Below are positions 13,308 to 25,031 of a DNA stretch of 64,000 bases, piece by piece. The notes below the pieces were generated by a model. That model made no database searches. It was not told where the DNA came from and worked only from the letters and a program-made list of their open reading frames with translations. A program made the position numbers and the translations under genes. The stretch is taken from assembly GCF_019578655.1 (NCBI RefSeq), contig NC_063264.1:23645688-23709687 (forward strand), given 5' to 3'. Every line of letters begins with the position of its first letter. The stretch's first letter is position 1. Source of the stretch: Ricinus communis. Lineage: Eukaryota; Streptophyta; Magnoliopsida; Malpighiales; Euphorbiaceae.

Positions 13308-16300
13308 CTCCCCCTCAAATTGGGTTTGTAGAGGTTAATCGAACCCATCTTGCTGAGAATGATCTGGTGACTAAGCTTATTTAGGGCTTTTGTAAATATA
13401 TCGGCCAACTGATCATGACTCCTGACAAATGGAGTTTTTATTTCGCCTGACTGTACCTTCTCCCTGATGAAGTGACAGTCTACCTCAATGTGTTTAGTAC
13501 GTTCATGGAATACTGGATTGGATGCAATATGTCGGGCAGCTTGATTATCACAGTACATTAACATAGGTTCTTTATGATCAATCCTCATGTCGAAGAGTAC
13601 TTGTTTGATCCGAGTAAGATCGCTTGCTGTGTAAGCTATAGCTCTATATTCTGCCTCTGCACTTGACCTTGCCACTACACTTTGCTTTTTACTTTTCCAT
13701 GTTACCAGGTTGCCTTCTACAAATGTGCAAAAACCCGTTGTTGATTTTCTATCGCTGCTTCCTGCCCAATCTGCATCAGAGAAACCAATTATAGTGTTAG
13801 AGTGATTATTTTTCATCCAAATACCTTGACCTGGAGTGCCTTTGAGGTATCTAAGGACTCTATCAACAACATCCAAGTGGCTGGTACGGGGAGCATGCAT
13901 AAATTGGCTTATCATACTTACAGCATATGAGATATAAGGTCTAGTAACAGCTAGATAAATTAACTTCCCTACTAGCCGTTGATAGTGCCCTATGATATCT
14001 AATGGATTACCATCTTCTAAGTTGAGTTTGACATTAGTTTCCATTGGAGTGGACGTAGGCTTAGCTCCTAGTTTTCTTGTTTCTTTTAGGAGGTCGAGTA
14101 CATACTTTCTTTGAGATAGAAATAGACCTTTTTGTGATTTGGCTATTTATATTCCAAGAAAGTATGAGAGCTGACCAAGGTCCTTGATGTCGAATTCCCT
14201 TTTTAACCTTTCCTTAACTTTTTCAATTTCTTCATTGTTGTTCCCGGTTATGATGATGTCATCAACATAAACTAAGATGATAATGGTGCATAAGTGACTG
14301 TGTTTAACAAACATTGAGGAATCTGAGGTACATTTATTGAAATTAATATTAAGGAGAAAAAGGCTTAGCTTGGCATACCATGCTCTTAGAGACTGCTTTA
14401 GACCATAAATTGCTTTGTTTAGCTTACATACCAATGATGAGTCTGAAGTGGACTTATGACTTGGAGAAAGAGTCATGTAAACTTCTTCTTCTAAATTTCC
14501 TTGGAGGAAGGCATTCTTTACATCCATTTGAAATAGACTCCAACCTGAGTTAGTGGTAACAGATAATAAAATACAAACTGTGTTCATTTTTGCTACAGGA
14601 GCGAAGGTTTCCTGATAATCAACGCCATAAGTTTGAGTAAACCCTTTGGCAACTAATCTGGCTTTATATCGCTCGATTGATCCGTCATAGTTGAATTTTA
14701 TCTTGTAAACCCATTTACATCTTACAGGTTTTTTATTTGATGGTAAGGGGACAATTTTCCAAGTGTTATTTTTTTCTAAGGTAGATAGCTCTTCCTCCAT
14801 GGCCTTACACCATTTTGGGTTAGTGTTGGCCTCATAGAATGAGTTGGGTTCTTTGTATGCCATGAGATTCCCTAGATAGGCTCGATAGTTATGAGACATG
14901 TGATCATAAGAGATGAAGTTGCAAATTGGATATGATACCTTATGGGATACGTAATCCCTTAACCTGACAGACGGTCTAGTTGTTCGAGTGGAGCGTCTTA
15001 AGGCAATCGCTTCTTGTGGAGTTGTAATTTCCTCACTTCTAGCAATAGTGTCTCCCCCTGAAGGGATTGGCCTTAAGTCGGAAGAAGGAGGCTCCCCCTC
15101 GTATTGAGGGTCCGGACTGGAACTGCTGAGATCTGAAAAAGAAAAAATATGCGAAAATAATGTGGATGGCCCATGAGAATGCTGCGGGTTAGTACTATAA
15201 ATATCATGAGATTTGTAATATGGTTCGTGTTCCAAAAAGGTGACATCCCTGGAAACATAGACTTTGTGAGTGAGGGGATCATAACATTTGTATCCCTTCT
15301 TGCCAATGGAGTAGCGTAAAAAGATGGTTTTGGCAGAATTTTTGTCAAATTTGTGAAGGCGCTTAATATGAACAAAGGCAGTACATCCAAAAACATGAAT
15401 GTGCCCTAGCTCAATTTTTCGACTTTTGAGGAGTTCTAAAGGGTTGAGATTGCGGAGTTTAGCAGTTGGAAGACGATTAATAAGATAAGTAGCAGTAAGG
15501 AGAGCATCGGACCAAAAAATAGAGGGAACGTTATTTTGAAAGAGTAGGGTACGGGTGACATTAAGCAGATGCCGATTTTTCCTTTCAGCGATCCCGTTTT
15601 GTTCATGGATATTAATGCATGTAGTCTGATGAAGAATGCCCTCCTTTTTAAAGAAGTTTTTAAAGTGATGATTGATATATTCTGTACCATTGTCAGATCG
15701 AAATTTTTTAATACTGGCAGTGTATTGAGTTGTAACAAAGTGAAAGAATTCTTGAAAACATGAGAAAACTTCATTTCTGCCTTTTAATAAATAGACCCAT
15801 GTCATGCGGGTGTAATCATCAATAAAGGTGACAAAATACCTAAAATGATTGTAAGCAGTGACGGGGGCCGGGCCCCAAACGTCAGAGTGAATTAATTCAA
15901 ACGGTTTTTCAGAAGTGCGAGATGAGAGAGGAAAAGTAAGACGAGTGTGTTTGAAAAATTTGCAAATCTCACAATGACTGGAATTTAAATTATAACAGAA
16001 TAATGTATTCAAGACAGAGTCGGACGGATGTCCAAAACGTAAATGCATTAACATGCCCTGATTGTCCCTTTGTGCAGACACAAAACATTGACTGATGGAG
16101 TTCTTAAGATAGTATAGACCATTGTCATAATATCCTTCACCAATCATCGTCCCTATAGTGCGATCCTGAAACATAACAAAAGAAGGTGAAAAAATAACAT
16201 TGCAGTTGAATTCATTAGTGATCCGGCCGACATATAAAAGATTAGATTTAAAGGCAAGAATAAATAAGACATTGTTGAGAGTTTGATTGAGTAATGCAGT

Positions 16301-16438
16301 ATTGCCGCTACCTTGGATTGGAATATTGTGTCCGTTAGCGACTGTCACATGCTGAAGGGTTTTCCCGGGAGAGAAATTTTACAATTTTATTAAATTCCAA
16401 GTCATGTGATCAGAGGCACCAGAGTCAATAATCCAATC
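13190..16438 (-). pseudogene. copia pol: protease, integrase, reverse transcriptase, RNase H (interrupted)
   Basis: Minus strand. The protease active-site segment DSGASDHMT lies near 16405-16435, followed by a stop at 16381-16379. An open frame from 16348 to 14147 then carries the integrase zinc finger (HLRFGH and CEIC), and the catalytic core with Asp in HSDVWGP, Asp in RSDNGTEY and Glu in NGIAERKNRH. The reverse transcriptase follows, with RCKWVYKIK, QMDVKNAFLQG and the catalytic YVDD. A stop near 14147, directly after the FLGI motif, separates this from the RNase H frame. RNase H shows SDADWAG, KSTTGFC, SSAEAEYRA, YCDNQAA and ADIFTKAL. The last frame reads on into the 3' LTR before stopping at 13190. 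These breaks make a functional polyprotein unlikely from this copy. Confidence 0.93.
13308..13320 (-). other. Polypurine tract of copia element
   Basis: On the minus strand the bases are ATTTGAGGGGGAG, directly before the 3' LTR. This is the expected position and composition of the plus-strand DNA synthesis primer. Confidence 0.85.
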
Positions 16439-16555
16439 AGTAGAGCAGTGAGTTAATTTTGTTGGAACAGAATTAAATGAGTTAGATACCAAACCTGACC
16501 CACTGGGTTGTTGATTCTGAACCAGAGCTTGGATTTGAGACAGTAATTGGTTCAG

Positions 16556-17679
16556 TTAAAAGGAGACTGTTGGGTCGGATTCATGAGGGCGGGTCATGTC
16601 AGAATTAGAGGCAGCAGACAGGTGGGTCGGGTCGGGTTGCTCGCTGCCGGGTCGGGTCGTAGAGTCAGGTCGGGTTGCAGTGAGGACGAGTCGGATCATG
16701 GAGTCGGGTCGGGTTTGTGTATTTGACCCAGTATGTACACCCGACTCCCTTAACCCTAAAAAAATACTCCCGCTGCTCCCACTCTCACTCTCGACATATA
16801 ACCTTTCTCTATGGTCTCTTCGGCCGCTGCCACCCCGTTTCTCTCCTTTGCCCCCTTTCTTCACTCCCTTAGGTCCTTCCTACCCTCGAGATGGTCGTAG
16901 GTGGGGGTAGAGGTGCCAGCAACCATCGCGGGAGTGACCCTGCCTTTGGCAGCGGTCACAGCGTGCGATGGCGCTCGGTCCTCCCCTCGCCGAGGCTGAT
17001 TCTCGACGGATGGTGAAGGCGTGGCTATCTGTGAGGTCGGGGGCAGGGTTCACAGTGCTCCTTCGAGTCTCCTCGTGCTGTATTGTTGCGATTACAGCGT
17101 CGATTTTGGGGAGTTCTCCTCCAAGGAGGATTTGTGATCTCAAGCTTTCGTAGCTTGTGTCCAGACCTCCTAGGTAGGTAAAAACAAGATCTTTTCTGCT
17201 CATCGTTATAGCTCCTCTGGGTTGTTTGATGGCGGATGGTAACTCTACAACTCTTCCCATTTTATGAGTATTTCTGTTGCATATTGAGATGAGTTTTTGG
17301 TCCCCTGTGTGACTTGTGACAACTCTTGCTTGAGTCTAAATATGTGTGCGAAATTATACTGGTGGCCATATAGGCTCTGCATTTTATCCCAAATTGATTT
17401 TGAAGAATCTAGTAAGATACAGAGTCTGGAGATCTGTGTCTCCATGGTGTTTGTAAGCATTGACATGACCAAATGGTCAGTCATTTGCCATTCTTCCATT
17501 ATGTCTAGTTCTTCTTCTGTTGGGGCCTCCGGCCTTTCTGGCTTCGGCTGTGGCTTGGTCCCAGTGATGAACCCCAGCTTTCTTCTGCCGCTGAGGGCAA
17601 TGTATACTGATTTCGACCATTCGAAATAGTTGGAATTGCCTTTAAGTGTTATGTTGGTTAATTTGTCATTTTGAGACAT
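16556..17679 (-). pseudogene. copia gag (frameshifted)
   Basis: The minus-strand start is ATG at 17679-17677 (MSQNDK). The N-terminal part to 17245 has typical copia gag signatures (NYFEWSKSVYIAL, a DHLVMSMLTN segment, IWDKMQSLYG). The frame then stops, and gag continues in another frame (17221-16880, starting near MSRKDLVFTYLGGLD), so an indel or more than one lesion lies between. The zinc knuckle CDRCQRQGHSRDGC (CX2CX4HX4C) is near 16930. The following Ser/Thr/Arg-rich low-complexity stretch (16864-16559) ends at a stop before the protease. Base composition here is clearly GC-richer than the surrounding host DNA. Confidence 0.85.
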
Positions 17680-17720
17680 GGCCGAAAAAGAAATTGGTAG
17701 ATGATGGGTACAGGTTAAAC

Positions 17721-17734
17721 CTGCTCTGATACCA
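17721..17734 (-). other. Primer binding site (initiator Met-tRNA) of copia element
   Basis: On the minus strand TGGTATCAGAGCAG directly follows the 5' LTR with no spacer. It matches the 3' end complement of plant initiator tRNA-Met, the standard copia primer. Confidence 0.92.
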
Positions 17735-18017
17735 TGTAGAAAATTGAGATGATGAATTGTTTGATTATGAAATTCTGATATTTTACAATTGATTGTGTTG
17801 GTATTTATATGTACATACACAACGGTAGCCTATTCTACTTGGTTGCCTTGGTATCTCTGTCCAACGTCCCTTTCTTTTCTGGGAAAGGTTGGAGTGGCCT
17901 TACCCTGTCACAGGGATGGTTGCTCCCTTTCTCAGGGCCTGTGATAAACTGCCCTGCACAGGCTTTTCTGCCTGTGCAGTGTCTGAGGCCACTTTTTCTT
18001 CATTTCTTCTTTCAACA
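17735..18017 (-). repeat. 5' LTR of the copia element
   Basis: 283 bp, TG...CA, partner of 13025-13307. On the minus strand this copy lies upstream of PBS and gag and would carry the promoter. Confidence 0.95.
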
Positions 18018-18022
18018 CAAAG
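18018..18022. repeat. Target site duplication (right) of copia element
   Basis: CAAAG, identical to 13020-13024. Confidence 0.9.
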
Positions 18023-20555
18023 TTAAAGAGAATATCAGAATCTATTTCTAATTTTCATTCTGACGATCAAGTTAACTGAAAGTTCACCTTATATATGGTT
18101 CAACAATCTATTTCTTGTTGTATTTGGTATTAGCTTGAACTGACCTTAATTCTATTAGCAAACAATAGGATTCATCCTTAATTACCATGTAAGTTGAACC
18201 AAACCTCCTACTCCTAGACTTCGGGTTTCCACTGCCAAGTCAACATCTTACCATGTAGTATGGGGTTACCTTGCGGGAGGTACTGTTTAACTTGGCAGAC
18301 AATTCCCTCTTCCTCGAGGTTGCAAAGACAAGTATTTTCTGTGTCTAGGAGCCATCTGTTTCGTTTTGGAGTTTGGGTTCCGGTAACCAATTGCAGTGTG
18401 CTAGAGATTTCATATAAGAACTACCCACTTTTAATAAATGCTAAAACTAACAGTAAGCTTAGTATTGGTCCAAAGTGGCGGCTAACTGCAGAAGCCTATC
18501 AGCTAACTGATTTCCTTTCTAACTTTGTATAACGAAATTGATGGGATCTGTTTGGAACTTAGGTCCAGAAAAAGACATCTTCAGAGAAGAGGAAATACAA
18601 ATTTAACATATTACTTTCTTCATTTGGTGAGGCCAAAAGGTTAAGTGTTACAATCAATACAATTTGTTAAAATATATTATTATATGAGACAACCAATTTT
18701 GACTGATATGGGATAGGGATGGTTCAGCTTCAGTAGCTGTTTAGATGATCAAGTTGCCATAATAATTAACTTTTCTATATTTAAAATAGAAGAAACTTGG
18801 CCCATATCAGAATATTTTATTCTAGCTTAGGCTTCCCTATCATCATTGACTCTCTTTTATTAGTACTAAATTCTGAATTAAGTAGATAATTTTCTTCATG
18901 TAATTTAAATCATTAGAAGTGTCTATTGGGTGAATACTGTGATATTTAGGTGCAATTTGGTATTAAAATATTTTTCTTTTTTTTAATATTAAAAGATTTT
19001 GAATAGTAGTAAGTAGACTATAAATAAACTAAACTTCTTACAATCTATTTAGAATTCGGATTAATAAAAAATTTATTCGAAGTCGTTCGTTAATTTAAAC
19101 AATAAGACTAATCCTAGAATTTAGCTATCAAATTGATTTTCTAATTAGATGATAATGCTAATTATATCCTAAGAAATAACATATTAATTATATTTAAATA
19201 TTATATTAACTAATAAATTTATTTTCTAATTAAGTAATAATTATAGTTTTATTTTTTAAAAATAGTATATTAATTATATTTTAATATTATATTAACTAAT
19301 AAATTAATTTCTTAATTACTCTTATCCTAAAAAATAATATTTTGAATTATATTCTATACTATTATACTCATAAATTCTTCAAATATTAAAAAATTTAAGT
19401 AGGACGTAATTTGCTGTTATTTTATAAAATATCATTAATGAAAACGAGATATTAAAATTTTATTAAATTTGAATTATAAATTTAATTTTATAATTTGAAT
19501 AATAATAACAGTTTTATAACACCACTTGAATTAAAATAATAGAACATGTTAATTGGCATTTAACCTAAACTCTAGATTGGTGAAAATTATAATTAATTAC
19601 TGAAATCTGAAAATAATAAATATATTTATCAAAGTTAAAAGAATTGAAAATTAATTAAAGGTGTAAATATTTGAAATTTTCTTAACTATAATGCCATTTA
19701 AGAAGTAGATAAAGAATTAAATCTTTTAGCCGTTACATTTTTAAATTTTTGTTAGTTGATGCTTAGTGGCTAAGGATGACGCACCATAATTTAAAAAGAA
19801 AAACGTCACTGGTTTAAATTATAACATTCATAGTCTTTTATATCTTTTAAAATAAAATTATATATAAAATTACTATTTGCAGAAAGTTCAAAGAATCACG
19901 ATTTATGTGAGCCCACAACTACGACTCATACGATTAAAATAGAATGCGTCACCGTTTATAATAATTAGTATCCATTATTTTTTTAAATAAAGACATATAT
20001 ATTTAGTTATAAATTGCGATAAAAAATATTATTTTATCATTAAAATTTTCAATTCGTAAAAATTCAGCCATTTTTAATTTGATCTGCCGTAATTATTATT
20101 ATATTCGTGTTAGATAACATAAGTTTAACGGTTAATAATTTTTAATTTTTTTATTTAACTGTCAAATCGCATTTTATGAAATCATTAATATAACAAAAAT
20201 GACGTGACTGTAAAAAAATAATAATATTTCAAATTGTTAAACTCTAAAATTATATTATTAAACACATGTAATAGATTAATAAAAATAAAAATAAATAAAA
20301 TATAATATAATTTAAATTATTACTATATTTCTTCTATTTTTGAAGAGAAAAATTATACACTAAAAATGGTAAAATCCTAAATTCAAATGTTTAGCTAAAT
20401 TTGATCATAATTCACCCTTCAAATTTGTTGTCGGTCACGGGTGCATAGAAAACAATCAAGTGGCATACTTTCTAGTGAATATGGCTCTGACAAAGCCCTT
20501 GGGTATTCATGAAACTTGGTGCTGTGGGTATTCCTGGTCTTGAAATATTAGAGTA
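18023..20555. other. Intergenic region, no gene identified
   Basis: Mostly AT-rich. A more balanced island at about 18180-18530 contains a 90-codon plus-strand frame (18260-18532) that I do not recognise, and its base composition is unlike its surroundings. At 19140-19350 there are about three tandem units of the AT-rich repeat family also seen at 3.7, 25 and 36 kb. The last few hundred bases should include the promoter of the downstream receptor kinase; I could not define a TATA box or start site. Confidence 0.5.
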
Positions 20556-20663
20556 ATGTCTTCGTTTGCTCTTAGTTTTCTGCCCTTCATTCACACATTA
20601 CAAACTGAAGAAAATCCACAAATTCATTGCAAATTTTGTTTCAGAACGATCGCAAAATTCCTC

Positions 20664-23600
20664 ATGAGAACTCGCTATTCCTTTACATTTCTAGCAATAC
20701 TTCACTTTCTTTCAATTCATAACAATTTCTTAGCTTATGCTGCTGGTATAGCATCATCACTCAATACCAGTACTGATCAGGATGCCCTTCTTGCACTGAA
20801 AAACAGTATAACTCATGATCCTCAGAGTTATTTACATGGAAACTGGTCTACAAATACATCAGTATGCAACTGGATCGGCATATCTTGCGGCGGCGGTCTT
20901 TCCAAGGATAGAGTGACTGCTGTGAACCTCTCTTCCATGAGTCTTACAGGGACCCTTCCTCCACACATAGGAAACCTGTCATTTCTTGCTGAATTACACA
21001 TCTTCGACAATAGCTTCCAGGGTCATTTGCCTCAAGAGCTAGCTCATCTTCCTCGATTGAAGATTATCGACGTGGGTTCTAACACTTTCGATGGGGAAAT
21101 CCCACGAACTATATTCAACATCTCTTCCTTGACCGCCATTGATTTGTCCTTCAATAATTTGTCTGGGAGCTTGCCGGATGGTATGTGTCAGTATCTTACA
21201 GAGCTTGAGAGACTGAGTCTTCGTAATAACCAATTTAATGGGCAGATTCCGTCAAGTTTATGGCGATGTAGGAAGCTGCTTTCTTTATCTTTTGGTTATA
21301 ATAAATTCACTGGAAAAATCCCAAGGAATCTTGGGAATTTGACATTGCTTCAAGATCTTTTTCTTTACCACAATAACCTGTCAGGTAATTGTATATAGTT
21401 TAATCTTTTCATATAATATAATATTATTTATATCGTTCACGGCATGGCATATGAAAACAGATTTAAATAATTAATAATGTTTCAGCAGACTTACTGTTAA
21501 TCAGGGTATCTTAATTAGAACTCTATTGAACAATTTTTGCAGGTGAAATACCTCTGGAATTAGGCTCTCTTCTTGCGCTTCAGAGGCTTTGGTTGAATGA
21601 CAATTTCATCCAAGGTTTTATTTCTATCCTTCAATTTAAATTTTATTTAAAAATTCTTTTATCTAGACTCAGTGAATATTCTATTTATACATCAAACCGT
21701 CAGATGACTAACAGATTCATTAGTTTTAAATAATATAAAATATTTCAATTATCCATTACTAAAGTATGAAATACTAATAATAGTTGTCACTCTTTTATTT
21801 GTTATGGTGTATACATCAAAATTAAATAAATTTATTTTATTTTATTTTATTTTTTTAAAAAAAAAATTTCTTTTAGTAGTTGTTTAATAGCATAAAAGGT
21901 AACAACTCGAATCATAAAAGAAGAAAAAGAGTGCAATTCTAATTCAATAGGGTGAACATAAGCTAAAAATCAATCTCAAAAACTAGTACTAAAATCATAA
22001 AATAAAGTCATGAAGCATGTCTGACTGTCATCCTAAACCAAACTGCTGCCTCACCAAGGAGAAATTATTATCATTAAAAAGATTTATCTAATGAAATAAA
22101 AATATTTTATTTTATTTTTCCATATCAACCGTATCTATAAAAATTAATTCTTCTGTTGATTTTTTAACTATCGTGCTAATCTTTTTTTTTGACAAAACTA
22201 TCGTGTTAATCTTAATTAGAGATAATGCTGATATTTAAAAAATGAGATTAAATATCATTATTTCATTATATGAATTTCTTTGTTGACGTGGTGGATCAAG
22301 ACTATACGATCCTAATCCACCACATCATCAAAAGATTTTTTTCAACGAAATAATAATATTTAATCTCATTTTTACATATCAGTCTTATTTTTAAAATTAA
22401 TAAAGCTATTAAAAAATTAACAAAACAGTTAATTTAGAGATAAAATTGATATGAAATAAATAAAGTAAAATATCATCATTTCATTAAATCAGCGACCTAA
22501 TGTTTATGGCTAATATAAGAAAACTATAGAATTAGATTTAGTTGCCTAATGTTTATCTCGAAGACAATTTGGTCCATTCTTTGTAGAAATATAATCCATA
22601 ATCCCTGAAATTTAATAGATTAGATAGTTTAATTATTCTATTTGTACGTAAGTTAACATTTTTAAAATGATTTAGATTTTAGTCCTTATGTTTACATAAG
22701 AATTAAATACTCTAATCTACTAGTTTTTACTTTTTCTTAGGCAATTAATTAGTTTTACCCAATTTATTTAATTAAAAAGTATTTAAATTTTATTTAGTAC
22801 ATAATTATTATTATAAAAATAAATTGAATAAATAACTAAAAATAAAAGTGCTCCTTGTCAACAACATAAAATAATAGAGAAGCCAGATTTTTACTGTAAA
22901 GAATAAATAATAAGGCGAAAAAGAAAGACTTGACACGTGTAATGTTACTATTTTGGTATATCATATTTTCCTTGATAAGTAATGAGTGGCTTCTCATTTT
23001 TTGGGTTGAATGGACATATCAATTATTCGGCCAAGAGGATTGTCCTTAAAAGTGTAATCGAGTTCAACTAAAAACATTTTGAATCAAATTATTTTAAAGA
23101 GTATAATTTTTATGATAAAAATATTTTAAAAATATTTAAATATTAAAAATAAAATATTTTATTTAAATTTAATAGTTTTTTTTATAAATAGTAATAGTTT
23201 AGATTTTTTTTTTAAAAAAATTTAATTGAAAAATAAGAATTATAAATATCAATAAAATCAAATTCATAAAAGTTTATAGTCTATTTATTAAATGTAGAGT
23301 AGAGAGCGGAGTTTTACTCTCTATGTGCAGAGAGCCAAATGGAATCTCTACTTTGTATTTAAAAATAAAAAATATTTTGAAATGTCATTTTATGGTACGA
23401 CTTTTTAAAATAAAGAGTTTGACATATATAAAAATTACATTCGAGATGCTATAAGTCGTGAGCTATTTATATTTAATATGAGAAAATTACAAATTTGGTG
23501 TTTTAACTTTTCATTTTTTATTTTATTTTAGTGTTTAAACTATTTTTGTTCAATTAAGTTTTTAAACATGGTAAAAATAACTTAGCAGGTTTTACAAGCT

Positions 23601-24981
23601 AAAGTGCTTATATGACTTGTTTTGAATAATAAATTTACTTAAATACTCTTTTTTAAAATAATATTATTTTTTTATCTATTTTCAATACTTTTTAAAAAAA
23701 ATAAATTTGTTGGTTTCTCGAGAAATTAAAAGAAAAAATAATAAATTTATTTTTCTCATTTATTCAAATAAAAAATTAAAAAAGTAAATGACATTTTCTT
23801 ATTCTTTTATTTTCTTACATTCGCCTCAAAAAAGTAAAATAAAATATTTTTTTCACCTCAAATCAATAAGAGAAAAAAATAAGAAGGTATTAAATTTTCT
23901 TTAAAAAATAACTTTTAGAAACAAAAAATGATGAGTAAAATTTTATTTTCTAAAAGATAAAAACATTTTAAAAATAATGAAATATCTTTATTTTTTATTT
24001 CTAAAAAGAAGATATAATAAAGAAACAATATAATAAGTCATGTTCAAAATGAACATGGGAGGAATCTCAATCTAGTCAAACTTATACTCATTTTGAACTC
24101 ATCCTAACTAGAATGCTAATGCTAAAGGGTCAATTTGGCATCTGAATTATTTTTTAGGAGTCAATTCTTTGAGGATGGATTATTCACGTTTTATTTTGAT
24201 GGTCAGAGTTTGATAATTAAATCAATAGTCACTTAATTATACATTTAGTTTCAATTTGATTACTTAATTTTAATTTATTTTATAAAAGTCACACTTAATT
24301 TTAATTTGAGTTACATAATGGTCACTTAATTTCAATTTGTTTCATGAAAGTCATTTTATTTTTGATTCAGATTATACAATAGTCACTTTAGTTTGGGTTT
24401 CAATTGTTTCATGTCCCCATTAGTATCAAGTTCATAGTATGTGATTTTTACCATTCTACCAATCCCATTCTCTTCATCTTTACTATATCCTTCACTTTCT
24501 CAACACCTTCACTAAAAATTGTTTTATCCTTCCTGAAGCTATCTAGAATATTTCTCTCAATATCTATATCAATAAATTTCTCAAAAAGTGAATCACACCC
24601 ATGAAGAACTAGTTGATGATGACTTTGATGTGCTAAATGAGGGTGATTCACTTTTTTTAAAAATTTTGTTGACACAGGTATCGAGAGATATATTTTAGGC
24701 ATCGATAATAAAGGAAGCAAAACAGTTTTAAATGAAGGTGCTGAGTAAAGTGAGGAACATAATAAAAATGAAGAAAATGGTATGAATAGGGAGGTAAACA
24801 TCAAATACCCTGAATTTGATATTGATGGAGATATGAAACAAATTGAAATATAAACTAAAATGACTATTATGCAACATAAATTAAAGTTAAGTGACTTTTA
24901 CGAAACAAATTGAAATTAAGTGACTATTGTTCAATCGAGATTAAAGTAAGTGACTTTCGTGAATAAATTGAAATTAAGTGA

Positions 24982-25031
<50 letters not shown>

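Larger units (their letters stand above)
13025..18017 (-). mobile_element. Full-length Ty1/copia LTR retrotransposon, 4,993 bp, coding region broken
   Basis: The element lies on the minus strand and is bounded by two 283-bp LTRs that begin TG and end CA and differ at six positions by my direct comparison. It has a perfect 5-bp target duplication (CAAAG), a PBS complementary to initiator Met-tRNA touching the 5' LTR, and a purine tract next to the 3' LTR. Domain order on the minus strand is gag, zinc knuckle, protease, integrase, reverse transcriptase, RNase H, which defines copia. The frame is interrupted at least four times (near 17245-17180, 16558, 16380 and 14147). The copy looks recent from its LTRs yet is not autonomous. 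Confidence 0.95.

Noticed and set aside
13099..13338. Open plus frame MYIHNGSLF..., repeated at 17809-18051
   Set aside because: It occurs twice because it lies in the two copia LTRs; it has no independent gene evidence.
20556..20663. Start of the receptor kinase at the upstream ATG
   Set aside because: The extra 36 residues would place a non-signal stretch before the hydrophobic signal peptide that begins at 20664; kept only as an alternative.
24404..24804. Mirror-image open frames on both strands
   Set aside because: They are the two arms of the foldback read in opposite directions; no domain, and within an intron.
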